DNA of 64,000 nucleotides, taken from positions 1-64,000 of the forward strand of contig JADLFM010000046.1 in NCBI GenBank assembly GCA_020845495.1. The letters are read 5' to 3'. A program made the position numbers and the translations under genes. Below the pieces are notes generated by a model that had not been told where the DNA came from, did not search any database, and saw only the letters and a list, made by a program, of their open reading frames with translations. The DNA is from Chloroflexota bacterium. GTDB taxonomy: Bacteria > Chloroflexota > UBA6077 > JACCZL01. Positions 17,436 through 26,132 of the stretch are shown one piece after another. Position 1 is the first letter of the stretch, and the number at the start of each line of letters is the position of its first letter.

Positions 17436-18248
17436 TCAGCGGCCGGTGAAGTTTGGCGGCCGCTTCTCCTTGAACGCCGCGACGCCCTCGACGTGGTCTT
17501 CAAGGTCGCGGCCCTGCGCGACGGCCGAGCCTTGCTGCCAGTAGGCGCCATCCGGATCCTGGTCCCAGCCACGGTAGACGGCTGCCTTGGTCAACCCGAT
17601 GGCCGCGCTCGGCCCGGAGGCAAGGCGCTCGGCCCACTCCTCTACGGTCGCGTCAAGCGCCTCCGGCTCGACGACTCGCGTCACCAGCCCGAGCCGTAGC
17701 GCCTCCTCGGCGTCGACAGGCTCCCCGAGCAACGTCATCTCGATCGCCTTGCCGATCCCCACGTACTGCTGGAGCAGGTTCGTCCCCGTGGCGAGGCCGC
17801 GCTTGATGAACGGGGTCGCCATCCTGGCGTCTCGGGCCATGATCCGGAAGTCCGCCCCGAGCGCCAGGTTGAAGCCGGCCCCGTAGGCGTAGCCCTGGAT
17901 CTTCACCACGACCGGCTGAGAGAGGTTGCGCATCAGCCGCAGGGTGCTCGTCCAGCGCCCTGGCCCTTGAGCGTAGTGGCGAATCGGGCCGCGCCGACGC
18001 AGCGACAACTCCTCGTCCGGGGTGCGCTCGCGGCCAAGCTCGTCGCCAGCGCAGAAGGCGCGGCCGGCGCCCGCCAGCACGATGGCTCGCAGGCTCGCAT
18101 CGTCCTGGCAGCGGGCGAACGCCTCGTACAACTCGAGCCCGAGTTGATGGTCGATCGCGTTGAGCTTCTCGGGACGGTTGAGGGTGATCCGCCCAATCGC
18201 CCGGGTCTGCTCGAACGTCACGTACCGCGCTACGCTGGTCTGCGCCAT
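17436..18248 (-). CDS. Crotonase-superfamily protein lacking both hydratase glutamates
   Basis: This 270-residue cytosolic protein has the crotonase fold: ITLNRPEKLNAID near the N-terminus, the oxyanion-hole segment AGRAFCAGDELGRER, and GYAYGAGFNLALGADFRI. Enoyl-CoA hydratases use two Glu residues, one in the GGGCEL region and one in the PEI region. Here those positions read AGFNLAL (Asn) and ATPFIKRG (Phe). Hydration is therefore unlikely, and a different CoA-thioester reaction (isomerase, hydrolase, decarboxylase or ligase-like) is expected. The start is ATG 18248, which aligns with the family start. It lies near the CaiB-type CoA transferase gene in the same orientation, which supports an acyl-CoA role. 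Confidence 0.85.
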   Translation of the reverse strand: MAQTSVARYVTFEQTRAIGRITLNRPEKLNAIDHQLGLELYEAFARCQDDASLRAIVLAGAGRAFCAGDELGRERTPDEELSLRRRGPIRHYAQGPGRWTSTLRLMRNLSQPVVVKIQGYAYGAGFNLALGADFRIMARDARMATPFIKRGLATGTNLLQQYVGIGKAIEMTLLGEPVDAEEALRLGLVTRVVEPEALDATVEEWAERLASGPSAAIGLTKAAVYRGWDQDPDGAYWQQGSAVAQGRDLEDHVEGVAAFKEKRPPNFTGR

Positions 18249-18408
18249 CGGATGACCCCTTCGCCAGTCAATCGCCGCCGAAAATCCGTTGTGTGACGTC
18301 GGTCTGAGTATCAATCAGCCCATGCTTCGCGGTGTCATGCCTCGAGGGCGGCCAGGGAGACCCACTCCACACCCATCTGTCCCCGTCGTACTCACCTGTC
18401 ACGTCCTA

Positions 18409-18443
18409 TCGCACTCAGTAGATGACCTGCTCCGCGATGAGAT
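18409..18443. repeat. 35-bp direct repeat, copy 1 (duplicate of CoA-transferase 3' end)
   Basis: This segment is identical to 18480-18514, which contains the last codons and stop of the CoA transferase gene. It lies just beyond the gene's stop, about 36 bases from the second copy. It looks like a small tandem duplication, not a mobile element. Confidence 0.9.
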
Positions 18444-18479
18444 CTCACGGCCGTGACGGCCAGCGTGGCCAGATCGACA

Positions 18480-18514
18480 TCGCACTCAGTAGATGACCTG
18501 CTCCGCGATGAGAT
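18480..18514. repeat. 35-bp direct repeat, copy 2 (within CoA-transferase 3' end)
   Basis: This is the second copy of the duplicated segment. It covers the C-terminal codons (LIAEQVIY) and stop of the CoA transferase. Confidence 0.9.
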
Positions 18515-21137
18515 GGTCATACTCCGCCGTGTCCAGTCCAAGTACGGACTTGAAGATGTACTCGTTGTCCTCGCCGACGCGCGGTGCCCGCCGGAAGCAG
18601 TTCGGCCGGATCCTATCAATCGACCAGGGTGTGCCAAGCGTGTACCGGGTGCCCCCGTTGAGCCGCTCGACCTCGCTCACGAACGAGCGCGCCGCCAGAT
18701 GCTCGTCATGGATCACGTCGGCGGCGGTGAGGGTGGGCGTGGCGGCGATTCCGACCGCCTGGAGCGCCTCTGCCGTCGCCAGCCCGTCCCGCTTGCGGGT
18801 CCAGGCCGCGATGGCGGCGTCGATCTCGTCGTGCCGGGCGCGCCGGCCCGCAGTGGTCGCGAGGCGCGAATCGGCGGCGAGATCGTCGCGGCCCATCAGA
18901 GTGCAGAGGGCTCGCCACTCCCGGTCGTCGCGGACCGTGAGCGCGATCCAGCGGTCCGCACCGGCCGCCGGGTAGCATCCCTGCGGCGCGACGAGCGGGT
19001 CGCGGTTGCCACGCGCTTCGAGGACAGTGCCGCCGAGCGTCCAGGCGAGGATCGGCTCCGGCAGCGCCGCGATCATCGTTTCGGACATCGAGATGTCGTA
19101 GTAGGCGCCTTCGCCAGTCGCCCGCTGCCGCCAGATGGCCGCCAGGAGCAGGAACGCTTCCAGGCAGGCCGTCAACGGATCGGTCCAGATCCCGCCCACC
19201 GAGGTCGGCACGCGTCCGGGGTATGCGGACAGACCGGCCCAGCCGGTATAGCACTGGAGCAGCGACCCGTAGGCCACGAGGTCGCGCTCCGGCCCGGTCC
19301 GTCCGAAGCCGGACGCCGAGGCCATGATGATACGCGGATTGACCTCGCGGAGCGTCGGGTAGCCGAGCCCGAGCCGCTCCATGACGCCGGTCGAGAAATT
19401 CTCGATGACGACGTCGCTGATGGCAATCAGCCTTCGGACGAGATCGCGCCCACGCTCCTCCTTCAGGTTGAGGGTGATGCTCCGTTTGCTCGGGTTCAGT
19501 TCTTCCCAGGACGTGTTGCGGTGCGACAGGTCCGGGCGGGTGCTCGACTCGATCTTGACGACCTCGGCGCCAAGCGCTGCGAGGTACTTGGTGCAGATCG
19601 GCCCGGCCATCACCCAACTGAAATCGACGATGCGGACGCCTTCGAGTGGGCGGGACGGCGGCGCGTCAGCACGTGCTCTAGCAGCCCTTACCCCCGGGGC
19701 TTCCCTCACCCCCGGCCCCTCTCCCGCGTGCGGTAGAGGGGCCGGGGGTGAGGGAAGCTCGATCATCGCCTGCACGTCAACGGCGTTACCGTCAGCAGGC
19801 CAGGATGCGCGGTCGCCATCCCCAGGGCTCCCAACCCTGTACCCTGAAGCAGCGAGCGCACTGCTCCCCCTCTCCCGCGTGCGGGAGAGGGGGCTGAGGG
19901 GTGAGGGCGTAGCTCGGGCCGGGAGAGCCCTCGTCCCGAACACCTCCGCGTTGTGCTCACCCAGGCGTGGCGCGAGCTGCGGGCGCGGCCGCTCGGCATC
20001 GGCGAGGGCGTACGGGACGCCGGGCACGAGCAGTCGGCCCAGCGTCGGGTGCTCCTGCTCGACGAAGAAGCCGCGATGCTCGAGTTGCGGCGACTCCAGC
20101 AGGTCGGTTGCCGTGCCGAGCGGGTAGCACGCGACCCGGCGTGATTGGGCGGCCTGGAAGATTTCGTGCTTAGGATGCTCGCGGCTCCAGGACGTCATCA
20201 AGGGATACAGGTCGAGCCAGTGCTGCTGCCGCAGCGTGCGGTCCGCGAAGCGGGGATCGGCGGCCCAGGCCGGGCTCCCCATCACTTCGAGCCAGCGCGC
20301 CCACTGATGCTCCTCACGCGGCGAGATGACGACCCAGCCATCGCTGCATGGCAGGAAAACGACCATCGAATTCGAGGAGACGGTCGTCACCTCGCGGTGG
20401 AGGCCGCCCCCGCCATCGTATCCGCCGCGCTCACCGGTTCGCTGCTCGAGCGCGTTATGCTGGGCCTGATTCTCGGCGCTGACCGCCTCTTGCATGGAGA
20501 CGTCGAGATGCCCGCCGTGCCCGTCACGCTGGGCGATCAGCAGGCCGTGGGCGGCCGCGGCGGCAGCGACTTCGCCGGCCAGAAACGCCGAAGCATGGCT
20601 GGGCGCATTGAGCGGCGGCAGGTCCAGGCTCTCGACCTCGCGGGAGGGAAAGCCGTAAGCGAACCCGGAGCTATGGAAGGCAATCGAGTCGTTGCCGTCC
20701 CACTGGGCGCGCGGCCCCCACTGCCCGAACGGCGTGGTCGAGACGAGCACGAGGCGGGGATTGCGCGCCCGCAAAGCATCGTATCCCACGTCGAGGCGAT
20801 CGAGCGTGCCGGGGGCGAAGCTCTCCAGAACGACGTCAACCTGCTCTACCAGATCGAGCAGTGCTGCCCGTCCGTCCGGCGTGCCGAGGTCGAGGGTGAC
20901 GCCGCGCTTGCCGGCGTTCAGGTAGAGGAAGAAGCCGCTCGCCTCCGGGTCCATTTGCCCGTCGCGGAACGGGCCGCGCCGCCGGGTCGGATCGCCCGTC
21001 GGCGGCTCGGCCTTGACCACATCAGCGCCGAGATCGGCCAGCAGCTTGCCAGCATACGGCCCGGCCATCCCGAGCGCTAGCTCGAGCACGCGCACCCCGT
21101 CGAGCGGTCGTCCTCCCACGCCTGCCCTCCCCGGCAT
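18486..21137 (-). CDS. Double-domain CaiB/BaiF (family III) CoA transferase
   Basis: This 883-residue protein holds two complete family III CoA-transferase units. Unit 1 (about residues 8-400) starts PLDGVRVLELALGMAGPYAG and has the catalytic-Asp segment HLDVSMQEA. Unit 2 (about 495-883) starts PLEGVRIVDFSWVMAGP and has YYDISMSET. Both keep the Asp that forms the acyl anhydride. Between them is a linker of about 90 residues, rich in Pro/Arg/Gly, encoded by two palindromic DNA elements (19701-19758 and 19866-19893). Two-unit fusions are known in the family and probably form intramolecular dimers, since family III enzymes are interlocked dimers. I prefer ATG 21137 (GAGG about 10 bases upstream); ATG 21152 is also possible. 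The open frame to 21896 is shadow. The substrate is unknown. Confidence 0.88.
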   Translation of the reverse strand: MPGRAGVGGRPLDGVRVLELALGMAGPYAGKLLADLGADVVKAEPPTGDPTRRRGPFRDGQMDPEASGFFLYLNAGKRGVTLDLGTPDGRAALLDLVEQVDVVLESFAPGTLDRLDVGYDALRARNPRLVLVSTTPFGQWGPRAQWDGNDSIAFHSSGFAYGFPSREVESLDLPPLNAPSHASAFLAGEVAAAAAAHGLLIAQRDGHGGHLDVSMQEAVSAENQAQHNALEQRTGERGGYDGGGGLHREVTTVSSNSMVVFLPCSDGWVVISPREEHQWARWLEVMGSPAWAADPRFADRTLRQQHWLDLYPLMTSWSREHPKHEIFQAAQSRRVACYPLGTATDLLESPQLEHRGFFVEQEHPTLGRLLVPGVPYALADAERPRPQLAPRLGEHNAEVFGTRALPARATPSPLSPLSRTRERGSSALAASGYRVGSPGDGDRASWPADGNAVDVQAMIELPSPPAPLPHAGEGPGVREAPGVRAARARADAPPSRPLEGVRIVDFSWVMAGPICTKYLAALGAEVVKIESSTRPDLSHRNTSWEELNPSKRSITLNLKEERGRDLVRRLIAISDVVIENFSTGVMERLGLGYPTLREVNPRIIMASASGFGRTGPERDLVAYGSLLQCYTGWAGLSAYPGRVPTSVGGIWTDPLTACLEAFLLLAAIWRQRATGEGAYYDISMSETMIAALPEPILAWTLGGTVLEARGNRDPLVAPQGCYPAAGADRWIALTVRDDREWRALCTLMGRDDLAADSRLATTAGRRARHDEIDAAIAAWTRKRDGLATAEALQAVGIAATPTLTAADVIHDEHLAARSFVSEVERLNGGTRYTLGTPWSIDRIRPNCFRRAPRVGEDNEYIFKSVLGLDTAEYDHLIAEQVIY
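19701..19758. repeat. Perfect inverted repeat (23-bp arms) inside CoA-transferase linker
   Basis: Arms at 19701-19723 and 19736-19758 are perfectly complementary around a 12-base loop. The sequence is of the dispersed palindrome type (CCCTCTCCCGCGTGCGG core) found between genes in many GC-rich genomes. Here it is translated in frame into PSPPAPLPHAGEGPGVRE. Confidence 0.9.
19866..19893. repeat. Second inverted repeat (13-bp arms) inside CoA-transferase linker
   Basis: Arms at 19866-19878 and 19881-19893 are complementary around two bases. It shares the CTCTCCCGCGTGCGG core with the first element and is translated as PLSPLSRTRERG. Two copies of one palindrome family lie within 200 bases of the same coding linker. 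Confidence 0.88.
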
Positions 21138-21235
21138 CGTCGGCGGCCTCATGCCGGACCGCCGGCTTGCGATGCAGGGTATCTGGCAAAGTGTGTCACG
21201 TTCAACGCTACCTGCTACGCTGCGTGCAACAGGGG

Positions 21236-22237
21236 ATGCACTGTCTGAAGCAGGCCGCGAGGTCAGGTGTGGGCGAGCAGAGCCGCAATGGGGTGAATGG
21301 GTTCGGGCAGGCGCTCGAACAGTTGATGGTGCGGGCGGATGTCTGGGACTCGGCGCTGGCGCGTCGGCTGGGCGCCTCGCGCTCGGAGGTGTACCGCTGG
21401 CGGACCGGGCGGGCGCTGCCGTCGCGCCGCAACCTGGCCCGCCTCGAAGCGGCGCTGCGCTGGACGGCCAGCGGGGAGCCGTTCGACCTGGACTCGGCCG
21501 AGCGGGATCGGTTGTACGTGCTGGCCGGTCACGGCACGGTAGATGTCGACCTCGACGGCGCGCCCGACTCCCGCAACCGCGTCGAGTTGCCGGACCGCTG
21601 CGCCGTCTACGCCTACCAGTACGGCCCACGCAGCTTTCCGTCGCAATGGTCGGTGCGAGGTATGGAGATCGAGCAGCAGATCCAGGGCACGGTGCACGCG
21701 ATGCTGCACCGCCCCCCAACCTTCCTCCGGCCGGACTCGGTGACCCAGTTGTACTACCGCTGGTACGACGCCGACGTGGTAGACCGCTATGCGATCGAGC
21801 TCCGGGAGCGGCGGCGGCGCTGGGAACACCGGATCGAGGAGTACGAAGTTCGCCAGATCTACAGTAAGCCGCTCCTTGCCGAGTACCTGCGCTCACGCCG
21901 CTGGCAGGGCTTAGAGTTGAGCCGCGAGCAGGTGCACGAGCAGATCACGATGCTCGTCGACCTGCTCGACCGCTGTTACCCGAACTTCGCGATCGGTCTG
22001 GACGAGGACGTGCTGCCGTTCGATGCGACGATCGTGGGGCACGAGGTAGTGCTGCTGACGCTGCGGCAGGCACAGATGGTGAATGCGGCCGGCTGGACGA
22101 TCTTCGGGATGGAGATGACCGGGCTGTCGGTGGTCAAGACGTTCTCGCAGGCATTCGACCGGACCTGGGGCAAGCGCACGCTGACGAAAGACCCGAGCGA
22201 GGTCAAAGCCTGGCTGACTACCCACCTCGAATGTTGA
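21236..22237 (+). CDS. HTH (Cro/CI-type) regulator with large unknown C-terminal domain
   Basis: This is a protein of about 333 residues. A helix-turn-helix lies near the N-terminus (LARRLGASRSEVYRWRTGRALPSRRNL, residues about 40-66), in the style of XRE/Cro proteins. The remaining 230 residues or so (YAYQYGPRSFPSQWSVRGME, a basic helical stretch RERRRRWEHRIEEYEV, then LDEDVLPFDATIVGHEVVLL) match no domain I can name and may sense a ligand. The start is uncertain: ATG 21236 follows GGGG closely, and later GTG or ATG codons are possible. It is divergent from the CoA transferase with about 100 bases between, so regulation of that gene is a reasonable guess. Confidence 0.72.
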   Translation: MHCLKQAARSGVGEQSRNGVNGFGQALEQLMVRADVWDSALARRLGASRSEVYRWRTGRALPSRRNLARLEAALRWTASGEPFDLDSAERDRLYVLAGHGTVDVDLDGAPDSRNRVELPDRCAVYAYQYGPRSFPSQWSVRGMEIEQQIQGTVHAMLHRPPTFLRPDSVTQLYYRWYDADVVDRYAIELRERRRRWEHRIEEYEVRQIYSKPLLAEYLRSRRWQGLELSREQVHEQITMLVDLLDRCYPNFAIGLDEDVLPFDATIVGHEVVLLTLRQAQMVNAAGWTIFGMEMTGLSVVKTFSQAFDRTWGKRTLTKDPSEVKAWLTTHLEC

Positions 22238-22410
22238 TGGTGCGGTGTGGCACACGGCCGGTGAGGGCCACGCCGCGTCCCGAACTGACCGTCAAGACCA
22301 TGAAGTGCGGCTCATCCCCTCCACGGCGAGTTACCCGACCAGATTACTCAGCTCCCTGAGAAGATGGCCGCCGGTCAATGCATCGTTGTATCGGCTCCCC
22401 ACAGGGCCGC

Positions 22411-23814
22411 TTAGCTGGCGGGGATCGGGACCGAGATGGCGTCGGCTTCGCTGCCCGGGACCGGCCCGACGTCCAGGTGGGCACCCTGCTCGCGCAGCAC
22501 GGCACGCAGACGGCCAACATCCAGGTCGCGCAGGCGGATGCCGTCACTCGCACACAGCGCGGCGGCGGTGCCGGCCGCCTGACCAACCATCATCCCGCTG
22601 ACCATCGTCCGCGACGAGGCCATCGCCTCGTGAGTCGTCGACACGCAGCGGCCGGCCAGCAACAGGCCATCAACCTTCTGCGGGACCAGGCAGCGGTACG
22701 GCATGTCGTAGGAGCCGTCGACCCCGCCGATGGGGGTAAACAACGTCTTGCCGCTGGTCGGATCGTGGATGTCGATCGGGTAGCCAATCTTGGCCAGGCC
22801 GTCCTCGAACTTGCGCCCAGTGACGCAGTCGTCGGCGGTCAGTTGGTACTCGCCGAGCATCCGGCGGGTCTCGCGGACGCCGATGAACGGCGCTGTCGCC
22901 AGGACGTAACTGCCCTCGCAGCCGGGCACGTAGCGGCGCAGGAACTCAGCCAGTTTGAACACCTGGCGCTTGCCCTCGATCTCACCGCGCGTCAGGTCGT
23001 CGCCGCTGGTGCCGTCCAGGCCCATCAGCCGGGAGGCGTTGATGTTCACCTCACGGGCGCGGACGGTGTTGCCCCAGAACTCATCGGCGCCCAGGAAGAG
23101 TTGCTCGCGCTCGACCGCCTCAGCGTACTTCGCCAGCGTCGCCGACCACCAGACCGGGTAGCGCTCGCCGGTCAGCGGCAAGGGTGCCCAGGCGACCCCT
23201 TTGCCGATCTCGCCGAACAGGCGCAGCACGTCGACGTTGCCGAGTTTGAAGACGAGCGACATCCGCTGCATCTTGCCGTCGCTCTCGCGGCCCTTCTCGT
23301 ACGGCACTCCGGCCCAGGTGGCGATGTCGCCGTCGCCGGTGCAGTCGATCACCACGTTCGCGCGAATCGCCTGCGTGCCGCCCTTGTTGGAAACCACTAC
23401 GCCGCGCACCGTCTCGCCGTCGCGCAGCACCTCGACCGGGCTGGTGTGGTAGAGGATCTCGCCGCCGGACTCCAGGATCATCTCCTGGGTCACGTACTTC
23501 ATCACCTCGACGTCGATGGGGGTGGTCGATTGCATGTGCGCGTTCTCGATCCGGACCGGCCCGGTCGAGCCGCCCAGCGCTTTCATGCGGGTGACCATCT
23601 CCCAGGGCAAGCCGGCGACGATCCGCTCGCCGCAACTGCTGTGGAAGGTGTGCAGGCAGAGGCCGACGTTGGCGACCCCGCCCAGGAAGCCGTAGCGCTC
23701 GACAATCAGCGTCTGCGCCCCGGTCCGGGCGGCGGCTACTGCCGCCCCAATCCCCGACGTTCCGCCCCCAACGATCAGGACATCAACCTCACGCTCGCCT
23801 GGAGTGTTGGCCAT
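22411..23814 (-). CDS. FAD-dependent oxidoreductase (FAD_oxidored type), downstream copy
   Basis: This 467-residue cytosolic flavoprotein has an N-terminal Rossmann FAD site (VDVLIVGGGTSGIGAAVAAA, then IVERYGFLGGVAN) and a second FAD contact motif (VVIDCTGDGDIATWAGVPY). The C-terminal part has the late FAD-binding strand LLLAGRCVSTTHEAMASSR. This architecture is that of PF12831 proteins, whose substrates are mostly unknown and which are often mislabelled xanthan lyase. It is the last gene of the sugar ABC locus, 17 bases after a longer paralogous flavoprotein. Its redox substrate is probably a sugar or sugar-derived intermediate, but that is inference. Confidence 0.88.
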   Translation of the reverse strand: MANTPGEREVDVLIVGGGTSGIGAAVAAARTGAQTLIVERYGFLGGVANVGLCLHTFHSSCGERIVAGLPWEMVTRMKALGGSTGPVRIENAHMQSTTPIDVEVMKYVTQEMILESGGEILYHTSPVEVLRDGETVRGVVVSNKGGTQAIRANVVIDCTGDGDIATWAGVPYEKGRESDGKMQRMSLVFKLGNVDVLRLFGEIGKGVAWAPLPLTGERYPVWWSATLAKYAEAVEREQLFLGADEFWGNTVRAREVNINASRLMGLDGTSGDDLTRGEIEGKRQVFKLAEFLRRYVPGCEGSYVLATAPFIGVRETRRMLGEYQLTADDCVTGRKFEDGLAKIGYPIDIHDPTSGKTLFTPIGGVDGSYDMPYRCLVPQKVDGLLLAGRCVSTTHEAMASSRTMVSGMMVGQAAGTAAALCASDGIRLRDLDVGRLRAVLREQGAHLDVGPVPGSEADAISVPIPAS

Positions 23815-23831
23815 GCTCGCTGCGACCCCTT

Positions 23832-26132
23832 TCAGCCAGGGTACACTCGAATCTCGAAGATCTCGGCCGCCGGGGCGCCGTTGGTCGTACTGACGACCAC
23901 TCTGACGCGATCCCCGAGGGTAGGCTCGAACGTGTGCCGGCGCACGCGTTGGTAGTTGCCGCTGACCCGCGCCACCTCATGATAGTTGCCGCCCCGGCCG
24001 ACCAGAACCGCGTACTCCTTGACCGTCTCGGCGATGGCCGCGCTGGGGGCCGGGTGGAGGTTCTGGAACTCGTCGTACCAGGGCGTCAGGTTGGTATTGA
24101 AGGCCAGTTGGACCTGTCCGATCTGGTACTCGGCGCCCAGGTCCAGTTCGATCCACTCCGGGCGGCCGGCCTGTAGCGGACGCGACAGCCAGCAACGCGG
24201 TCCGCCCCAGGGCCGGCTATAGCCGTCAACGACGTTCTGGGCGGCGTAGACTGGCATCTCAGGCTCGACCCGCAAGCAGGGCACCCAGTTGGCCGGGCGC
24301 CATTCGAAGCGCCAGCCGCGGCTAGCGTCGTCCGGCTCTTGCCGTGGACAGGCGATCAGCCCGGTCATCAATCTTCGCACGCCCACGATCCGCACGTCCG
24401 GCGCGGCCCCCAGCACCAGGAAGGCCCCCTGGCCAGGTGCGCCGCCGACGCCGACTGGAATCTCGATCCAGTGACGGCCAGCCGGCACCGCAACCACACG
24501 CTCGCCGACCCGCTCGCCAAAGGCGTAGTTCTCCGGGCGGTCCTCGCTCCAGACCTCGACCTCGAGGCGGGTCGACCGCTCGGCCGCGCACCGCAGCCAG
24601 ACTCGCTCGAGTCGCTCGGGAGCAGTCAGGTGAATCCCGAGATCCTCGTCGAGCGGGTGCTCGAAGTCGCCTTCGTCAAGGTTGCCTTCGCCGAGGTTGC
24701 CTTCGTCGAGGCGGTACGGCTGGACCGACGAAGCGGTCACCCTGGCGCCACGGGCCAGGTCGTCCGGGTCGCGGTTCGGCACGCCGATGATCCACTGATC
24801 GTCGCGTAGCAGAGCCTGCTGGAGCTGGTCGACGTGCTGCTCACCGAGCGCTCGTGGCGTGAGTCCGTAGCGGCCACAGAGCGCCGCCGCGGTCCCGACC
24901 ACCTGGCCCATCGCGGCCAGGGTCATCATGACCCGCAAGGTGCCGAAGGCGACGTGGCTGGCGCTGACGATCCGCCCGGCCAGGAACAGGTTGTCGAGGT
25001 CGCGAGTGTACAGGCAGCGGTAGGGGATCGAGTACGGGCCCTTGAGGTGCCAGTGGCGCGACGCTTCGCCGCTGTCGTCGTAGAAGCCGCGCGGCGGATG
25101 GAGGTCGATCGACAAACCACCGTGGGCAACCGCGTCCAGGTGCTGGCGCTGCTCGACCACGTCGTGCTCGGTCAGCACGTAGTCCCCGATGAACCGCCGC
25201 GACTCGCGCTTGCCGGGCACGCTACCAACCCACTCGAGTTGGAGGTTCTCGACCCCGACGAAGCGGCCACTGTTCTTGATGAAGTCCCAGGTACCGTAGA
25301 CGATCGCCAACAGCTCATCGCGGATCTGCTCGTTGTCGGCGATCCCGTCGAGGTCGCCGCCGTACTCGATCCACCAGAAGCAACCACGGCGCCGGCGCGG
25401 GTCGGCCCGCTCGACCAGTACACGCGGCGGCGCGGCCTTGAAGTCACGGGCGAAGCGTGGCGGGTGGAAGGCGACTGGGTAGCCAGCGTCCTTCGTCGAG
25501 AAGGTGATTGAGGCGCCCAGGGTGCGAGCGTCGGCCACATCCGGCGCCCACGACTCGTCGTACTCGGAGCGCGCCTCGCGGCCCTGCCGGAAGGCGGCAC
25601 CGGCCCAGGCCGCGATTACCCCGTCGCCGCTGGCGTCGATGAAGCGCGGGCTCTCGAACCGCCAGGAGCGCTCGCTCATCTGCTGGCGGCCCACGACGGC
25701 GCGGACGGTACGCCGGTCGGCCAGGTCGACTTCGGTCACCGGGGTATTCAGGAACAGCCGCAGATTGGGCGCCTCGGCCCGCACGAAATCGAGCAACAAC
25801 GCGTCCCAGAGGTGGGCGTTACCATCGGTGTTGCGGTAACGGTTCTCGAGCAGCAGTTCCTCGACAATTCCGCCCTCGCGGGCGTAACGGTTGAACTTGC
25901 CACAGGCGGCCCCCGCGATGCTGACCCGGACCTCGCTACTGGCGTTGCCGCCGAGGACCGGACGGTCGTGCACCAGCGCCACCGACAATCCTCGGCGGGC
26001 AGCCGCGATCGCCGCGACGCAGCCGGCCATCCCGCCGCCGACGACGGTCAGGTCGGTACGGACCGTCTCGGGGTCGGCCCGCCTGGCGAGCGGCGTGGCG
26101 GCGTGCCACGCCGGGTGCTGGTCGGCGCTCAT
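23832..26132 (-). CDS. FAD-dependent oxidoreductase with C-terminal discoidin-like domain
   Basis: This 766-residue protein has the FAD site TDLTVVGGGMAGCVAAIAAA and the GG-rich LVHDRPVLGGNASSEVRV, typical of PF12831 flavoproteins. A second FAD segment reads RFIDASGDGVIAAWAG and the final one is LFLAGRIVSASHVAFGTLR. Beyond about residue 460 there are extra beta-rich regions. The last 110 residues or so (WIELDLGAEYQIGQVQLAFN to RVRVVVSTTNGAPAAEIFEIRVY) resemble an F5/8 type C carbohydrate-binding module. No signal peptide is seen, so it should act in the cytosol. A short DEGNLGEGNLDEGD repeat sits in the linker. The ATG at 26132 overlaps the upstream permease stop as ATGA, strong evidence for this start and for co-translation. 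Confidence 0.87.
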   Translation of the reverse strand: MSADQHPAWHAATPLARRADPETVRTDLTVVGGGMAGCVAAIAAARRGLSVALVHDRPVLGGNASSEVRVSIAGAACGKFNRYAREGGIVEELLLENRYRNTDGNAHLWDALLLDFVRAEAPNLRLFLNTPVTEVDLADRRTVRAVVGRQQMSERSWRFESPRFIDASGDGVIAAWAGAAFRQGREARSEYDESWAPDVADARTLGASITFSTKDAGYPVAFHPPRFARDFKAAPPRVLVERADPRRRRGCFWWIEYGGDLDGIADNEQIRDELLAIVYGTWDFIKNSGRFVGVENLQLEWVGSVPGKRESRRFIGDYVLTEHDVVEQRQHLDAVAHGGLSIDLHPPRGFYDDSGEASRHWHLKGPYSIPYRCLYTRDLDNLFLAGRIVSASHVAFGTLRVMMTLAAMGQVVGTAAALCGRYGLTPRALGEQHVDQLQQALLRDDQWIIGVPNRDPDDLARGARVTASSVQPYRLDEGNLGEGNLDEGDFEHPLDEDLGIHLTAPERLERVWLRCAAERSTRLEVEVWSEDRPENYAFGERVGERVVAVPAGRHWIEIPVGVGGAPGQGAFLVLGAAPDVRIVGVRRLMTGLIACPRQEPDDASRGWRFEWRPANWVPCLRVEPEMPVYAAQNVVDGYSRPWGGPRCWLSRPLQAGRPEWIELDLGAEYQIGQVQLAFNTNLTPWYDEFQNLHPAPSAAIAETVKEYAVLVGRGGNYHEVARVSGNYQRVRRHTFEPTLGDRVRVVVSTTNGAPAAEIFEIRVYPG

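Noticed and set aside
19701..19758. Inverted repeat read as a transcription terminator
   Set aside because: It lies inside an open coding linker with no stop, and no T-tract follows on either strand.
21153..21896. Upstream extension of the CoA-transferase frame
   Set aside because: It overlaps the HTH regulator on the other strand and has Ser/Arg/Pro-rich shadow composition.
22378..23955. 525-codon plus-strand frame opposite the FAD oxidoreductase
   Set aside because: It is antisense to a gene with clear FAD motifs; its translation is His/Asp/Arg-rich with no domain.
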